NCBI GenBank assembly: GCA_011800805.1
Contig: MPNW01000086.1
Location: forward strand, 15,610 to 79,609
Direction: 5' to 3'
Length of the DNA: 64,000 nucleotides
DNA from: Hirudo medicinalis
Lineage: Eukaryota > Annelida > Clitellata > Hirudinida > Hirudinidae
Part shown: positions 54,304 through 64,000 of the stretch, piece by piece
Layout: each line of letters begins with the position of its first letter
Numbering within the stretch: position 1 is the first letter of the stretch
The notes under the pieces: generated by a model
The model's database searches: none
Told to the model about the DNA's origin: nothing
Seen by the model: only the letters and a program-made list of their open reading frames with translations
Position numbers and translations under genes: made by a program

Positions 54304-55872
54304 ACAAACCAATGGTGTTTTAATAATTAAATATTTGCTACTATTGAATAAATAATTTAAAAAAAAAACAAAAACAAACAAAAAACATTGGATTGAATTT
54401 CTAAGGCAAGTCGGACGATTGTCTTAAAGCTGCATCGAGAGTTAATACATCAAAAGGTCAGCAATAAACAATTGAAATGTCAAATAACTCGCTCAAGTGA
54501 TTGCTTATGAATTCATGAAATACATGAATTCATGAAATACATGAATACATGAAATACACTCGACAACGTAAGTTGAACGTTAAATTTTTGGTGCATTTTT
54601 TTTTCACTTCTTTCTCCAACCGCATCCATTCAGAAACCTCGTCACATTTCTGTTAATCATTAATTATTAAATTAATTCAGTTAATTATTGAATTAATTAA
54701 CTCCCCATGCAAATTTATTAAAAACTTCATTCAAAATAGGACGCAATTAATGGAAATACAGATGCAGATGGTCTCGTCCTCCGATCACCGACTGTTAATT
54801 CAAACGAACGTAATAACAATATGTAATAACAATCGTAAGACAAATTTCAATCAATTCAAAAAGCAATTAACAATTAATAATTAACAATATCGTTCAAAAT
54901 TCCATCGGAAATCGATTTATCGATTTAAACGTGACTTGAATGCAGAAACGTATTTAATTAAAGAACAAGATGAAATTATTAATTAAAAATTTGTACATAA
55001 TTGTGTGACTTTTGAAAGCTCAAAAATTTCTCCGAAAGCATCGTGGCCTCGATTCAAGTTTATCAACCACGCAATTCGACGTAAAAAAAATTAAACATTG
55101 AACGTAAACAGTAAAACTTGAAAAACACATCAAAAAATCGTGACTTATAACAATAAAAAAAAGGTCGACAAAGGACTCGGTAATGAAAAGAAGCACATTC
55201 GATTGATCGGTAATTTCATAAATCGCATTTAAGATTTTAAAAAACCATTCTCAGCCGGTCTCCTTATCCAGCCATTCATGAGCCCGACACTTGCACCAGT
55301 AACCAGTTGATTATTAATTTAGTTAATTAACTAAACTTGGTCGGTCGCTAAAGGCTGACTGATGAGAAATCCTGGATGTCGAATCGACCCCTCCAGATTT
55401 ACCTCGATGGAGTACGATTGTGAACTCGACTCCATTCCAAGTTGCTGCATGAGGTTGGTCGTACAAAACAATCTAATTTGTGATCAGCATTTGTTACATT
55501 CAATCCTAGGTTCGGCTGGGAGGGGAGCCTGGTTATGTACAGGGATTTATCTACCCATAACTTAGGGCTCCAACCCTACTGGGGGTTGCACAGTTACAAC
55601 CGGATGCCCTCCCCATACCTTTTCCCCAGTGACAAATATCTGTACATGATCAGTCACTTCCTCTACAATCGAGGGAGGGAAACATGTCCTCTTGACTATT
55701 AAAGCCATAGAATTAAAGAATATGACTAAAATTCGATTTTAGTTTGTAGAAGTTTCAAGCCCATTTGCAAATACAATACAACGATATTTGATATTTGAAT
55801 ATGAATTAAATACAATAACTTGATACAGATTTTGTCGTAACCGAATGCAATTTCAATCCTTTGCACTCTTCA
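54304..55872. other. Intergenic within the Cys-rich cluster
   Basis: AT-rich to about 55240, with a short ATGAATTCATGAAATAC tandem at 54507-54557. 55360-55690 is less AT-rich and contains an open frame (55362-55565) and CCCTACTGGGGGTT; I suspect an old mobile-element fragment, but cannot name it. Confidence 0.4.
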
Positions 55873-56632
55873 ATGAATGACCATTTAATTTCTTCCAGCT
55901 CTTCCAGCCTTTCAAGTTTCGACGAACCCAGGTACCCCCTAAGAGAACCGGCCCCTCTCGTGTTTTGCATTAAACTCCCTAAAAAAAAGTGCAGGGACAA
56001 GAAGTGTTGCTGCTGTAACTGTTGTTGTTGTTGTTGTCACAGCCGGTGTTGCTGCTGTAACTGCTGCAACTGCTGCTGCAATCGTTGTTGCTGCAACTGT
56101 TGTAGCAGCTGTTGTTGCAACTGCTGCAGCTGCTGCTGCAATTGCTGTTGCAAAAAGAAGAAGAGCTGCTGTGCCGAAAGTGACGGTAAGTCCGTTTGTT
56201 TTTCTAACGATTATGATGATGATGATGATGATGGTGGTAATGATGATGATGACCTGAGGATTGGTGATTTTGTAGGGTCGCGAGCGCAGAAATCAAGATC
56301 AATGTCTCACGTTTGATGACGAGAACACCTTACTCTTGGCATTACTCTTGGCATCGTCAAACTTTCATCAGATGACTCATTTGCTTCGGCAGTCTTACAG
56401 ACGCCCCCCTTAAATTATTTAAGAGTGAATAAGAGTTGTACGAAAAAAATAAATAAATTCAAGAGTAATTAATGTAATTATCAACTTTTCAGATCATTGT
56501 GAATGGGACTGATTTTAAATAAATAAAATCAACATAATTTAAGATTAACTAACTTTTAGTTATTCAACGTCTCGTTGCATTTTTGGTGCAGAGAAACCTC
56601 AGGGATGTAAAGTCTCCTTGTGCAGGTGTTGA
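55873..56632 (+). CDS. Polycysteine protein, about 117 residues
   Basis: Exons 55873-56185 and 56592-56632; the donor GTAAGT is perfect and the phase fits (one base plus two). The protein has a Ser-rich start (MNDHLISSSSSSLSSFDEPR), then KLPKKKCRDKK, then about 50 residues of nearly pure Cys in CCCCNCC, CCCNRCCC and CCSSCCC patterns, a KKKKSCC close, and a short second exon ending SLCRC. The Cys block is written in mixed TGC/TGT codons with Asn, Ser and Arg interruptions. If the intron is retained, the frame runs on into a (GAT)n tract and ends at 56316. Whether this is a functional protein or an expanded TGY repeat is the main doubt; the clean splice phase and the Cys-rich neighbours favour a gene. 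Confidence 0.6.
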
Positions 56633-58136
56633 CCTTGAGGAGCAGATTCTGAAGGTCGAGTGTTCATTCCACATTTGCCACACTGTATCAGATGACTGAC
56701 ATTGATCTGCTGTCAAGGTGGAAGATTGGAGATTCCAACAACTTGGAAAAGAAATTCAACCGAATTGACAATTACTTACCAGAGGATTCATCTTATTAAT
56801 ATTATGTTAATGAAGATTATTACGTGGTGTCCAATAAATATTATTCTTACATCAGCAGCGTTGCACTTGATGTTGATGAAAGTAAAAAAAAATTAAATAA
56901 TTTTTAGAAATGCCCAGTTTTGTTTGACAATAAACAAAAATCGTGTGCTACCGTAAGAAAGATTATTTCGTCGATGAGCTAGCTAGTTAAGAACTAACAT
57001 GGTCACAGGTACCCGGCCCACACTCCTACACACATAATTCTGACAAAATACTTTATAGACATCCCACTGCCCTTCTAGCATTTCTAGGTTTAAGGAGGTG
57101 GGTCGGTAAATTCCTTGAAGACTTAATACCACATTTGTAGAGCGCCATCTCTTCCAGAATTTAACAGCGCCAACCCATATAGCGAACTTTTCCAATCGTA
57201 AACATAATAATTTATGAAGCGTGATTTAATTACCTTCCATGGTAATTATACTCATCCGCTGAGTATGTTTTTGATCTATTTAAGCAATTGTATGAGCCAA
57301 GCACTACCTCGATCCGGTGATAACAAACATGACGAAAACATGGCCGAAATAAGAAACGTAGTTAACTTTTAAACAAACATTGATCAAATAAATTAAAATT
57401 AAAAGAGAGATTTATTTTTACTATGAAAAGATAGTTTTATTTGCCTCATTGCTTAAATCAATAAATAAATGCTTAGATAGAGCAGAATGAGGTGAGATTA
57501 TATTCAAACTTCCAGGTAATAATAATTTAGCGAAAGAATATTTTATTAGTAATCATTTTAGAATATTTATAATTGATAACAACTTTTAATTAACTGCTCT
57601 ATCAATCGCGTAAAAGGTAAATAAGGCAAAAAGACTGAGTGACCACTTGTTGATCACTTTCAATAAAAAGCAGATAAAATAGCGAATTATTTTTGGGTCT
57701 TACTTTTGCAGCTACTAATTGTCCCTAGTTTTTTGGTAACTTATTTGAGGCTGCAATTCTGAATTGATTACAATTAATAATCGCCAAAAGTGAAGAATGC
57801 GTTAAAGAACTTATTGAAATTGCTGCCTGTTTCTAAGAGATTGAAAATGTTTGCCAAAATTAGGAAGAAGGGTGTTCAACTGATTTAAATTTCTAAATTT
57901 GAACTTTATTTGCTGAAATTTGTACACTATTGCAACTGGAGGTTTCCAAACGTGACGTTTCGTTTTGCGTAACAACCTCAATTGAGCAAAAATAAACAAA
58001 CCAACACATAAGAAAACAGCAAAGAATTTTTTTTTAATCAAAAAACCTCCGCAAACGATGTTGATTTACAATTCATGAACTTGAACGAAGCATTCGAAAG
58101 AAATCCATCTACTCAGACAGAAACAGCGTTCACATC
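56633..58136. other. Intergenic within the Cys-rich cluster
   Basis: AT-rich. Contains a dispersed GCGC repeat copy (57118-57185: TTGTAGAGCGCCATCTCTTCC and CCATATAGCGAAC). No gene is supported. The stretch just ahead of 58137 should be the promoter of the next gene, but no TATA is evident. Confidence 0.5.
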
Positions 58137-59099
58137 ATGAACCCGGATCCAAGCTTCCACGGCCCAAGCCAGTTTCCAAACCAGCCGTCTTTTGGGAGCA
58201 GCTCTCCACCGCCGAACCTTCAGTTCTGCCCATCGCCGTCTCTCCAGGGTGCCTGCTGCTTTTCGCCATGTTGTGTATTACCGTGCATAATGTCTCCTCC
58301 TCAAATGCCCATGCTACAGCCACAGCAGTTGCAGCAGCAACCGATGCATCAACAACCGATGCATCAACAACCGATGCAACAACAACAGATGCAACAACAA
58401 CAACAACAGCAACAACAGATGCAACAACAGCAGATGCAACAGCAGATGCAACAACAGATGCAACCAACTCCTTATATGCAGCAACACTTAGGTTCTCCAG
58501 GATTGAACCCGATATCACAAGGGCCGATGCCGAGAGGTCCAGGTATGGGCAATCAGACCCGGTTTCCATTTGGACCTCCGCAGGGTGGCTACCAGCCTAC
58601 GCCAAGACCTCCACCACCAATGCCCAATTGTCCCCCTTTACCAATGCAAAATTGCCCTAACTTTGGGTCGCCTTACAGCCAACCCAGCGGACCACCACCC
58701 AGTTTTGGTCCCCCAGGTGGACAAGGCGGTTTTCAACCTAATTTTTCGCCAAACGTCGGTCCAGCATTCAGGCCACCTCAACAGCAATACCGTCAGAATT
58801 GTCCGCCACCACTCCCTATGAAGCGACCCCCCTATCGACCAGTTCAGGAACCTCAGCCGAGCATCACGGCCATTTGTTGCATCCCTCCTTGCATGATGAA
58901 CTGTGGACAGCCCTGTTCGTACCCCTGCTGTTCCCAAATGTGCTGCCCCAAGCCTTGCCTTTCCCCATGCTGTTCCAAGATGTGCTGCCTCTCCCCCTGC
59001 TGCTCAAATTCGTGTCTCCAGCCATATAACTTAGACTATTGCCCTTCATGCTGCTGCCTGGCAGACAACGCCCTCAGAAGATGCTGCTACTGTTCTTGA
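58137..59099 (+). CDS. Gln/Met/Pro-rich protein with Cys-rich C-terminus, 320 residues
   Basis: Single exon. Order of parts: a Pro/Ser start; a first Cys patch (GACCFSPCCVLPC, about 38-50); a low-complexity QQPMHQQPMQQQQMQ region (about 60-110) written in CAA/CAG/ATG codons; a long Pro/Gly/Phe-rich region (PRPPPPMPNCPP; GPPPSFGPPGGQGGF); then a Cys domain (about 243-320) with repeated PCCSxMCC and SPCCS units, ending RRCCYCS. No signal peptide or membrane segment. The PCCSQMCCPKPC layout recalls keratin-associated and sperm capsule proteins; common ancestry is not shown. AATAAA at 59400-59405. The Gln tract is not a reading-frame accident: the frame is open for 320 codons through a region where the other frames are broken or themselves repetitive. 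Confidence 0.72.
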   Translation: MNPDPSFHGPSQFPNQPSFGSSSPPPNLQFCPSPSLQGACCFSPCCVLPCIMSPPQMPMLQPQQLQQQPMHQQPMHQQPMQQQQMQQQQQQQQQMQQQQMQQQMQQQMQPTPYMQQHLGSPGLNPISQGPMPRGPGMGNQTRFPFGPPQGGYQPTPRPPPPMPNCPPLPMQNCPNFGSPYSQPSGPPPSFGPPGGQGGFQPNFSPNVGPAFRPPQQQYRQNCPPPLPMKRPPYRPVQEPQPSITAICCIPPCMMNCGQPCSYPCCSQMCCPKPCLSPCCSKMCCLSPCCSNSCLQPYNLDYCPSCCCLADNALRRCCYCS

Positions 59100-60886
59100 G
59101 CCCCTCTTGAAAAATGGAGACTGGTCCGCCGTGGCCGAGTCGTTCAAAATGAAGAAAAAATATCGCATTACATTGTTTCACCGCAACGAAAATCGAAGCG
59201 CTCTCAAAGTGGAATCAGTTCAGAAAATCATTTATGAGCAAGTTCTGTGCAGAATGGAGTTTATATTTGAAACCAAACACGCGTTCCTTCGTGTCTCTAG
59301 GGCATCAGTTCCGAGAATTCAGATTTTAAAATCAATTTTTCAGAATTCTTTCCAAGAATTTATTTAAATCAAACTTTATACATTCACAAATCAATGGAAA
59401 ATAAATTCAAAAAGAGAATCTGATGATTATTGAAAAGTGTTAAATTTCCATCTCAACATTTAAACTAAGATTCTCAATTGGTAATTATTCACATTGATAG
59501 TTCCATGCAAAAAAAAAAATAAATTTCAGTAATAATTTGTTGATGGTTATCTCGGACCAGAGGATGCAACATATGTTTTACATTTGTAAACGTAGGACAA
59601 TAGCACAATCTGTTCAACCATCACAATAACATTGTCAGTTAGACAATTTGAGACTTTCCCTTTGTTGCAGTGTAGAGTGATAGTACTTGATACAGTTCTT
59701 GAACATGAACATGAACATGTAATAATGTTATTATTCAGTTCAGCTCAATGTCGGAAAACACAGGTTATCACACTATCACTATCACTATCATCGCATGAAA
59801 GTAGCATGATTTAGAATGTTGGTAAGATTGAAGAGTATATCCACAAAAATAACAACATAACATTTGAATGGTCACTATAATCGTGCAAAATGTTCTTTTA
59901 AATCTACTTTCAACTTGACTTTTCTCAAACTTGTTGCTCAATCTTGCCTCACTTGTGGTTGATTATTTCGTTTTTCAGAGGCAGATTGAGACCAAATGAT
60001 TGAATCAAATGCACTGATTAATAAATTATCCAATACTTAATTCAATAATATCAATCACTAATTTATTAGATGCCTTTCTTTGAACTAATATTAAAGTTAC
60101 TTTCGCGCTGTAAGGCTGGAAAAAAATTCTGTATCTGTCAGTTTATCTAGAATAATTGGCGTTCGCGACTTCGAAGATCAAAGTTCATGCCACTTTGCAA
60201 AGTTCTAAATTAAGAGACTTAAGTGAAAGTCTAAAAGCTCTATCTTGGGAGGAATGCGGAAAGTTGAAGCAAGTTTGGGAATATTGGGAACAGTAATAAT
60301 TATAACAATATCGTGTGTAATATGTATATCATGTTTATGAACGTGTGACGTCAGTTTAATTAAAAATAAACAACCATTGGAAAAGTTTCAAAAGACATAA
60401 ACAATTGCAAACAACGTAAACGAAACTGGAAAAGCACAACGAAAAAACCGCAAAAAGCATTTAAGGAATAGAATCAACTAAACAACTAAGACAGGTTGTG
60501 CTGTCTGCGATGCTTAGATGAGTATTTTGACTGAAAATAGAATTTTATGTTTAATTCGCGAACAAATAAATTAATTAGTTCATTAGTTAATGATTAAATG
60601 TGATTACAGATGACGGGTTGAAAATCTTCACATTCTTCACATTAGTTTGTTAGCAGGTCTCAATAGCCTTAGAGTTCAAGTTAGACCGAATGGTTGATTT
60701 GATTACTGCTTTGTTTGCAATGTAATTATTCAATAACTTTGGCACTTCAATCATTTTGTTTTTCAAATAAAGTTTTATTTTCATGAAACTTGTTGCGAAG
60801 CTGTAAAGAAATGCTACACGATTCACATTTCTAACTTTGATTGATACGAACAAAATTGAGGCTTCAAGATAACATATCTTTTTGCA
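59100..60886. other. Intergenic within the Cys-rich cluster
   Basis: 3' UTR of the preceding gene, then AT-rich sequence including a CACTATCACTATCACTATC repeat at 59771-59789. I see no other gene. Confidence 0.5.
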
Positions 60887-60895
60887 GAAAGTGAG

Positions 60896-62242
60896 ATGAC
60901 ATCAAGAAAGTCTTTGCAATACTTCCTTACGAGGTCTTTAGCCGACAGGGACGTACACAAACGAGAGAAGTTACATAAAGCTCACGAAGAACTCAAGGAA
61001 CACATCATCTTTTGTCCTGCCAAATTCTGCAAAGTTTACGAGGTTTACCGGAAACAGAAAAAAGAAGAAGACGACATAGACTATACCTGCTGTCCTCCTG
61101 AGATCAGGGTTGAAAAACCAGAGGATAAAATTTGCCCCTGCGAGGAAATGACTTGCGACTGTGCATCGAGGAACGAGCCAGTTATGCTGTATGCACGTAA
61201 CCCCATGACTCCACCAATGCTTTGCCCTCAAGCCATTCCTCAGTCCCCCTGCATGGCTGCCGCTTACCAACAACAGCTTGCCAATTTCGGTGGAATGCCC
61301 ACCCACCCGATCCCTCATGCTTCTCCTCTCCCACCTCCCCTGCCAGGCCCCCAACTAGTTAATCAATGTGTTACTCCTCCTCCTGCTTCTTACCATCCTC
61401 CCCACTCACCCCCACAAGGGATTCACCTGCCGCTCCCGCCTCAAGGTCAGTACCACATTTGCCCGTCCCAGACATTCTCATGCCAAGGCTCAGCACATCA
61501 AGCGCAACAAGCGCAACAAGCGCATCAAGCGCAACAAGCGCATCAAGCCCATCAAGCCCATCAAATGCATCAGATTCATCAAATTCATCATTCTCCCCAC
61601 AGACACATGCGTCATCACAGACATAGCGGACACGGACATGGGCACAATCAGTGCCATAGTAATAACTTCGATGCTAGAAGTCGTAGTGAGGATTCTGATA
61701 AATCAGAATGCGAACCGTATTGCGATTGTAAAGATCTGCCGATCCCTCCTTGTCTTTGTCGGATAGACGGGTGCATGTGCCCCAAGCTTTGCTGGAACAA
61801 GCGGGGCATACCCCCGTTGTATCACAACTGTGGAGGTCCACAGTCCATCTGCAAGAACATAGCATGCACAAACCTTCAAGAGTTTATCAAGAACCCGCCA
61901 TGTAAGAGAAAGAGAAAGCCGAAGACCATTCCTCCATGTGTTGAGGAGCAGGACGTTGTTACTCTCAACGCTGAGTCCCTCAGGAAGTGCAAGTTCACGT
62001 CTAGGCCCCTTGATCCCCCGGTGCCCATCCCATGCCCTTTCAACAAATCTCAGAATTCCATTTATTACATTCCAGCTAGATTCATTTCTAAGTGGAAATG
62101 TCCAGATTACGTCCAATCAATCCAGACGTCATATAATCCAGTGCAGCAGCCTCCCTTTTATGGAGTTCCTTATTCTCAGTCTGCATCCACGTGTTCCAGG
62201 TGCTCGGGTCGAAGTAGTGACTACTTTGGCACGGCTTACTGA
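60896..62242 (+). CDS. Pro/His/Cys-rich protein, 448 residues
   Basis: Largest gene of the cluster, coding region in one exon; a TTTTTGCAG acceptor at 60879-60887 just before the ATG implies an intron in the 5' UTR. Parts: a basic helical start (KSLQYFLTRSLADRDVHKRE, then EELKEHIIFCPAKFCKVYEV); a Cys cluster (DYTCCPPEIRV ... CPCEEMTCDC); a Pro-rich centre; an (AQQAHQ)n and HQMHQIHQIHH block (about 200-235) leading to HRHSGHGHGHN; a second Cys domain (CDCKDLPIPPCLCRIDGCMC, then CW.K.G); a CKRKRKPK basic patch; and a Tyr/Pro/Ser tail. The paired CxC/CxCxC spacing and the His block suggest metal binding, though this is inference. No signal peptide and no known family. AATAAA near 62450. Confidence 0.72.
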   Translation: MTSRKSLQYFLTRSLADRDVHKREKLHKAHEELKEHIIFCPAKFCKVYEVYRKQKKEEDDIDYTCCPPEIRVEKPEDKICPCEEMTCDCASRNEPVMLYARNPMTPPMLCPQAIPQSPCMAAAYQQQLANFGGMPTHPIPHASPLPPPLPGPQLVNQCVTPPPASYHPPHSPPQGIHLPLPPQGQYHICPSQTFSCQGSAHQAQQAQQAHQAQQAHQAHQAHQMHQIHQIHHSPHRHMRHHRHSGHGHGHNQCHSNNFDARSRSEDSDKSECEPYCDCKDLPIPPCLCRIDGCMCPKLCWNKRGIPPLYHNCGGPQSICKNIACTNLQEFIKNPPCKRKRKPKTIPPCVEEQDVVTLNAESLRKCKFTSRPLDPPVPIPCPFNKSQNSIYYIPARFISKWKCPDYVQSIQTSYNPVQQPPFYGVPYSQSASTCSRCSGRSSDYFGTAY

Positions 62243-62955
62243 CGAGCAGTCCATAACGGACCGAAGTGGTCGACAACCGTGGCGTGCGCCGTGAAAATCT
62301 GTTCATTTCATGCAAAGTTTTCATGATTAAAAAGTGCATAACAGATCAATATTACCATAAAATTTTGGGTTATGATCAAAACAAAGACATTTGTTTTTTT
62401 TCATTTTTTAGAAGTTATTTATTCACAATGATATTCTATTAGAAATTTGAATAAAATTAGATGAAAGACAAGAGAGTTTAAAATTTTCATTAACGAATTT
62501 GATAAAAGAAAAGGCGAATTGAGGTACGAAGTCAAATTGGCAATGAATTATCTTTTTTGTGGGCTTAGTATTTTCGATAGCCCAACTTGTTTTAAAGCTT
62601 GAGCTAAAATGTTGACAAGCTGCACTTCATCGAATTTGTTGGAACATTCAGGAATTAAATCTCATGAAATGAAATTGATGCCAAAATTAATTTTAATCAG
62701 TTGAATTAATTAGTTGAGCATGGATTAGCTGGAAAAAAATGGATTCCTTCCGTTCCTGTCTAGATCATTATATTTGGTTAGATTTCATGCTACCACATAC
62801 GACGTGACATCTTGCGAAGACAACACTTGCAGCTGCCAATTTCTTGACAAGTTGTACTTGTCCACTCAAAAAGTCCCACTAACAACCAAACAACTTAACA
62901 AAGCAAGTACATGTAAGAATCGCTGCCATCCAACAACTCCCCAACGATTCTATCG
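62243..62955. other. 3' UTR and intergenic sequence
   Basis: 3' region of the 448-residue gene, then AT-rich sequence up to the copia fragment. No gene seen. Confidence 0.5.
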
Positions 62956-64000
62956 GCCATGTTCAACTCTTGAGATCCTTGGTTAGATCATTCAAATGTT
63001 CAGCATCAAGAAAGGATACAGCTTCTTTATAGCTTTTGGGTTCAATCTGCCCCACTATCACTTGATTAATATTCTCAATAAGTCTTTCTGGTGGTTTGCC
63101 TTTATTGTGAGGGTGAGATCTTCTCAGTTGTACTTGTGGTTGCACTGGAAACTGAGACTAATCTTCTTCATTCACTTTATTTGTCCCATTCACTGAAAGA
63201 GTTTTTATTCTGGTGATAATTCTATAGTTATCTTCTGCAGAATCTGTGCAACTGATGACTGGTTTGAATGGGGATCTCCTTCAATGAAGATTACATTTCT
63301 ATTGATGGTGATTCTGTCTTCAACAGTATCTAACAAACGATAACATTTTGTTCCTTCTTCATAACCAACAAAAATCAACTACATGGCTGGTTTCGGTCTT
63401 CTTTCTGTGGGAATTGCGACACATGCCTCACAACCAAATTTTCTGATATATTTCAAATTTGGTTTCTGTTGGTTCCATGTCTGATAAGGTTTATATCACG
63501 TCCTGTCACTGGCAGTCGGTTCTGAATGTGGTTTGTTGTAACAACTGCTTCTCCCCAATATTTATTGGGTAATCTTGAATCAACAAGCATACTTTTCACC
63601 ATATCAACAAAATATCGATTTTTTCTTTCAGCATAACAATTCTGGCAGTTGTATACCTTCATTTCACAAAAATATTCATTTCAGTTTTTCTCCTGTGTAT
63701 TCACCCCCTTCTGTCTGATCTGTTTATTTTAGGTGTGACTTTGGACATACTTGACATACCTCTGGATTTTTGATGATACATCAGATTTGCACTTTAACAT
63801 ATACTGCTGTGGTCATCGACCATGGTCATGAAATATCTGTTCCCACTTGGTTTTGATGTTGGCATTGGTTCACAAACATAAGTTTGTATTAAATCAAGTG
63901 CAGCTTTAGTTTTAGATTCATACTTCTTTGGGATTGTTTTTCTGCTCATTTTTACTTTAATGCAACTTTCACAAATTCTTGACTCATCACAAAGTTCTTC
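62956..64000 (-). mobile_element. Ty1/copia retrotransposon pol fragment, continues past window end
   Basis: On the minus strand, from the right edge leftwards: a CDESRICESCIKVKMSR zinc-like segment, SGNRYFMTMVDDHSS (first catalytic Asp region of copia integrase), then AERKNRYFVDMVKSMLVDS and LPNKYWGEAVVTTNHIQNR (end of the integrase core), then a RRSHPHNKGKPPERL linker and EPKSYKEAVSFLDAEHLNDL, the beginning of the reverse transcriptase. The RT stops almost at once, so the element is 3'-truncated at about 62960. Frame shifts and stops between blocks show decay. Gag and protease would lie beyond position 64000. No LTR is visible. Confidence 0.85.

Noticed and set aside
55362..55565. Plus-strand 67-codon frame in a less AT-rich island
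   Set aside because: No motif that identifies a protein or a specific mobile element; kept only as a note in the intergenic entry.
59107..59367. 86-codon frame directly after the 320-residue gene
   Set aside because: Begins with TTG, has no family match and lies between the stop codon and the AATAAA of that gene, so it is best read as 3' UTR.

Overview
This is a window of animal nuclear DNA. It is AT-rich, packed with simple repeats (AAT, ATC and GTT triplets, longer minisatellites), and its genes are split by short GT-AG introns. The gene set is metazoan: two matrix metalloproteinases, BBS4, a GFOD-type protein, an ANTP-superclass (NKL) homeobox gene, a beta-1,4-galactosyltransferase, an SH3BGRL-family protein. 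Non-LTR and Ty1/copia retroelement pieces and a hAT-like element are also present. The intron-poor AT-rich style and triplet repeats would fit a lophotrochozoan such as an annelid, but that placement is a guess.

Layout. 0-3.7 kb: repeats, including a decayed LINE end (about 0.85-1.45 kb) and dispersed GCGC-containing repeats. 3.8-12 kb: two tandem + strand matrix metalloproteinase genes, each with signal peptide, prodomain with cysteine switch, furin-like site and zinc catalytic domain but no hemopexin domain, separated by a hAT-like element with matching target-site duplications. 13.4-17.3 kb (-): BBS4 in ten exons, with a perfect-consensus X-box 77 bp upstream of its ATG. 18.5-21.6 kb (-): GFOD1/2-like gene in three exons, a dead LINE in its second intron. 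23.8-27.1 kb (-): homeobox gene with an N-terminal eh1 (Groucho-binding) motif and a homeodomain cut by two introns. 27.1-32.5 kb: gene-poor, minisatellites. 32.6-37.1 kb (+): beta4-galactosyltransferase in seven exons. 39.5-42.8 kb (-): a 785-residue leucine-rich-repeat protein. 45.3-48.2 kb (+): SH3BGRL-like gene with a one-base coding disruption. 49.3-49.5 kb (-): a 74-residue single-pass membrane protein.

50.4-62.3 kb is the most unusual part: five neighbouring genes for compositionally extreme proteins of no family I recognise. One (-) is an eight-exon Pro/Tyr/Gln-rich gene whose introns are all phase 0; it sits head to head with the first of four + strand genes that encode Cys/Pro-rich, polycysteine, Gln/Met/Pro/Cys-rich and Pro/His/Cys-rich proteins. 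They look like structural, disulfide-cross-linked or metal-binding proteins, comparable in style (not demonstrably in ancestry) with sperm mitochondrial capsule or keratin-associated proteins. The right edge holds a Ty1/copia pol fragment (-) that runs out of the window.

Exon boundaries below were deduced by hand from reading frame, GT-AG signals and family alignment by eye. For MMP-A, MMP-B, GFOD, B4GALT and the LRR gene the joined exons sum to a whole number of codons, and the other models were checked by intron phase, which is the main internal check.
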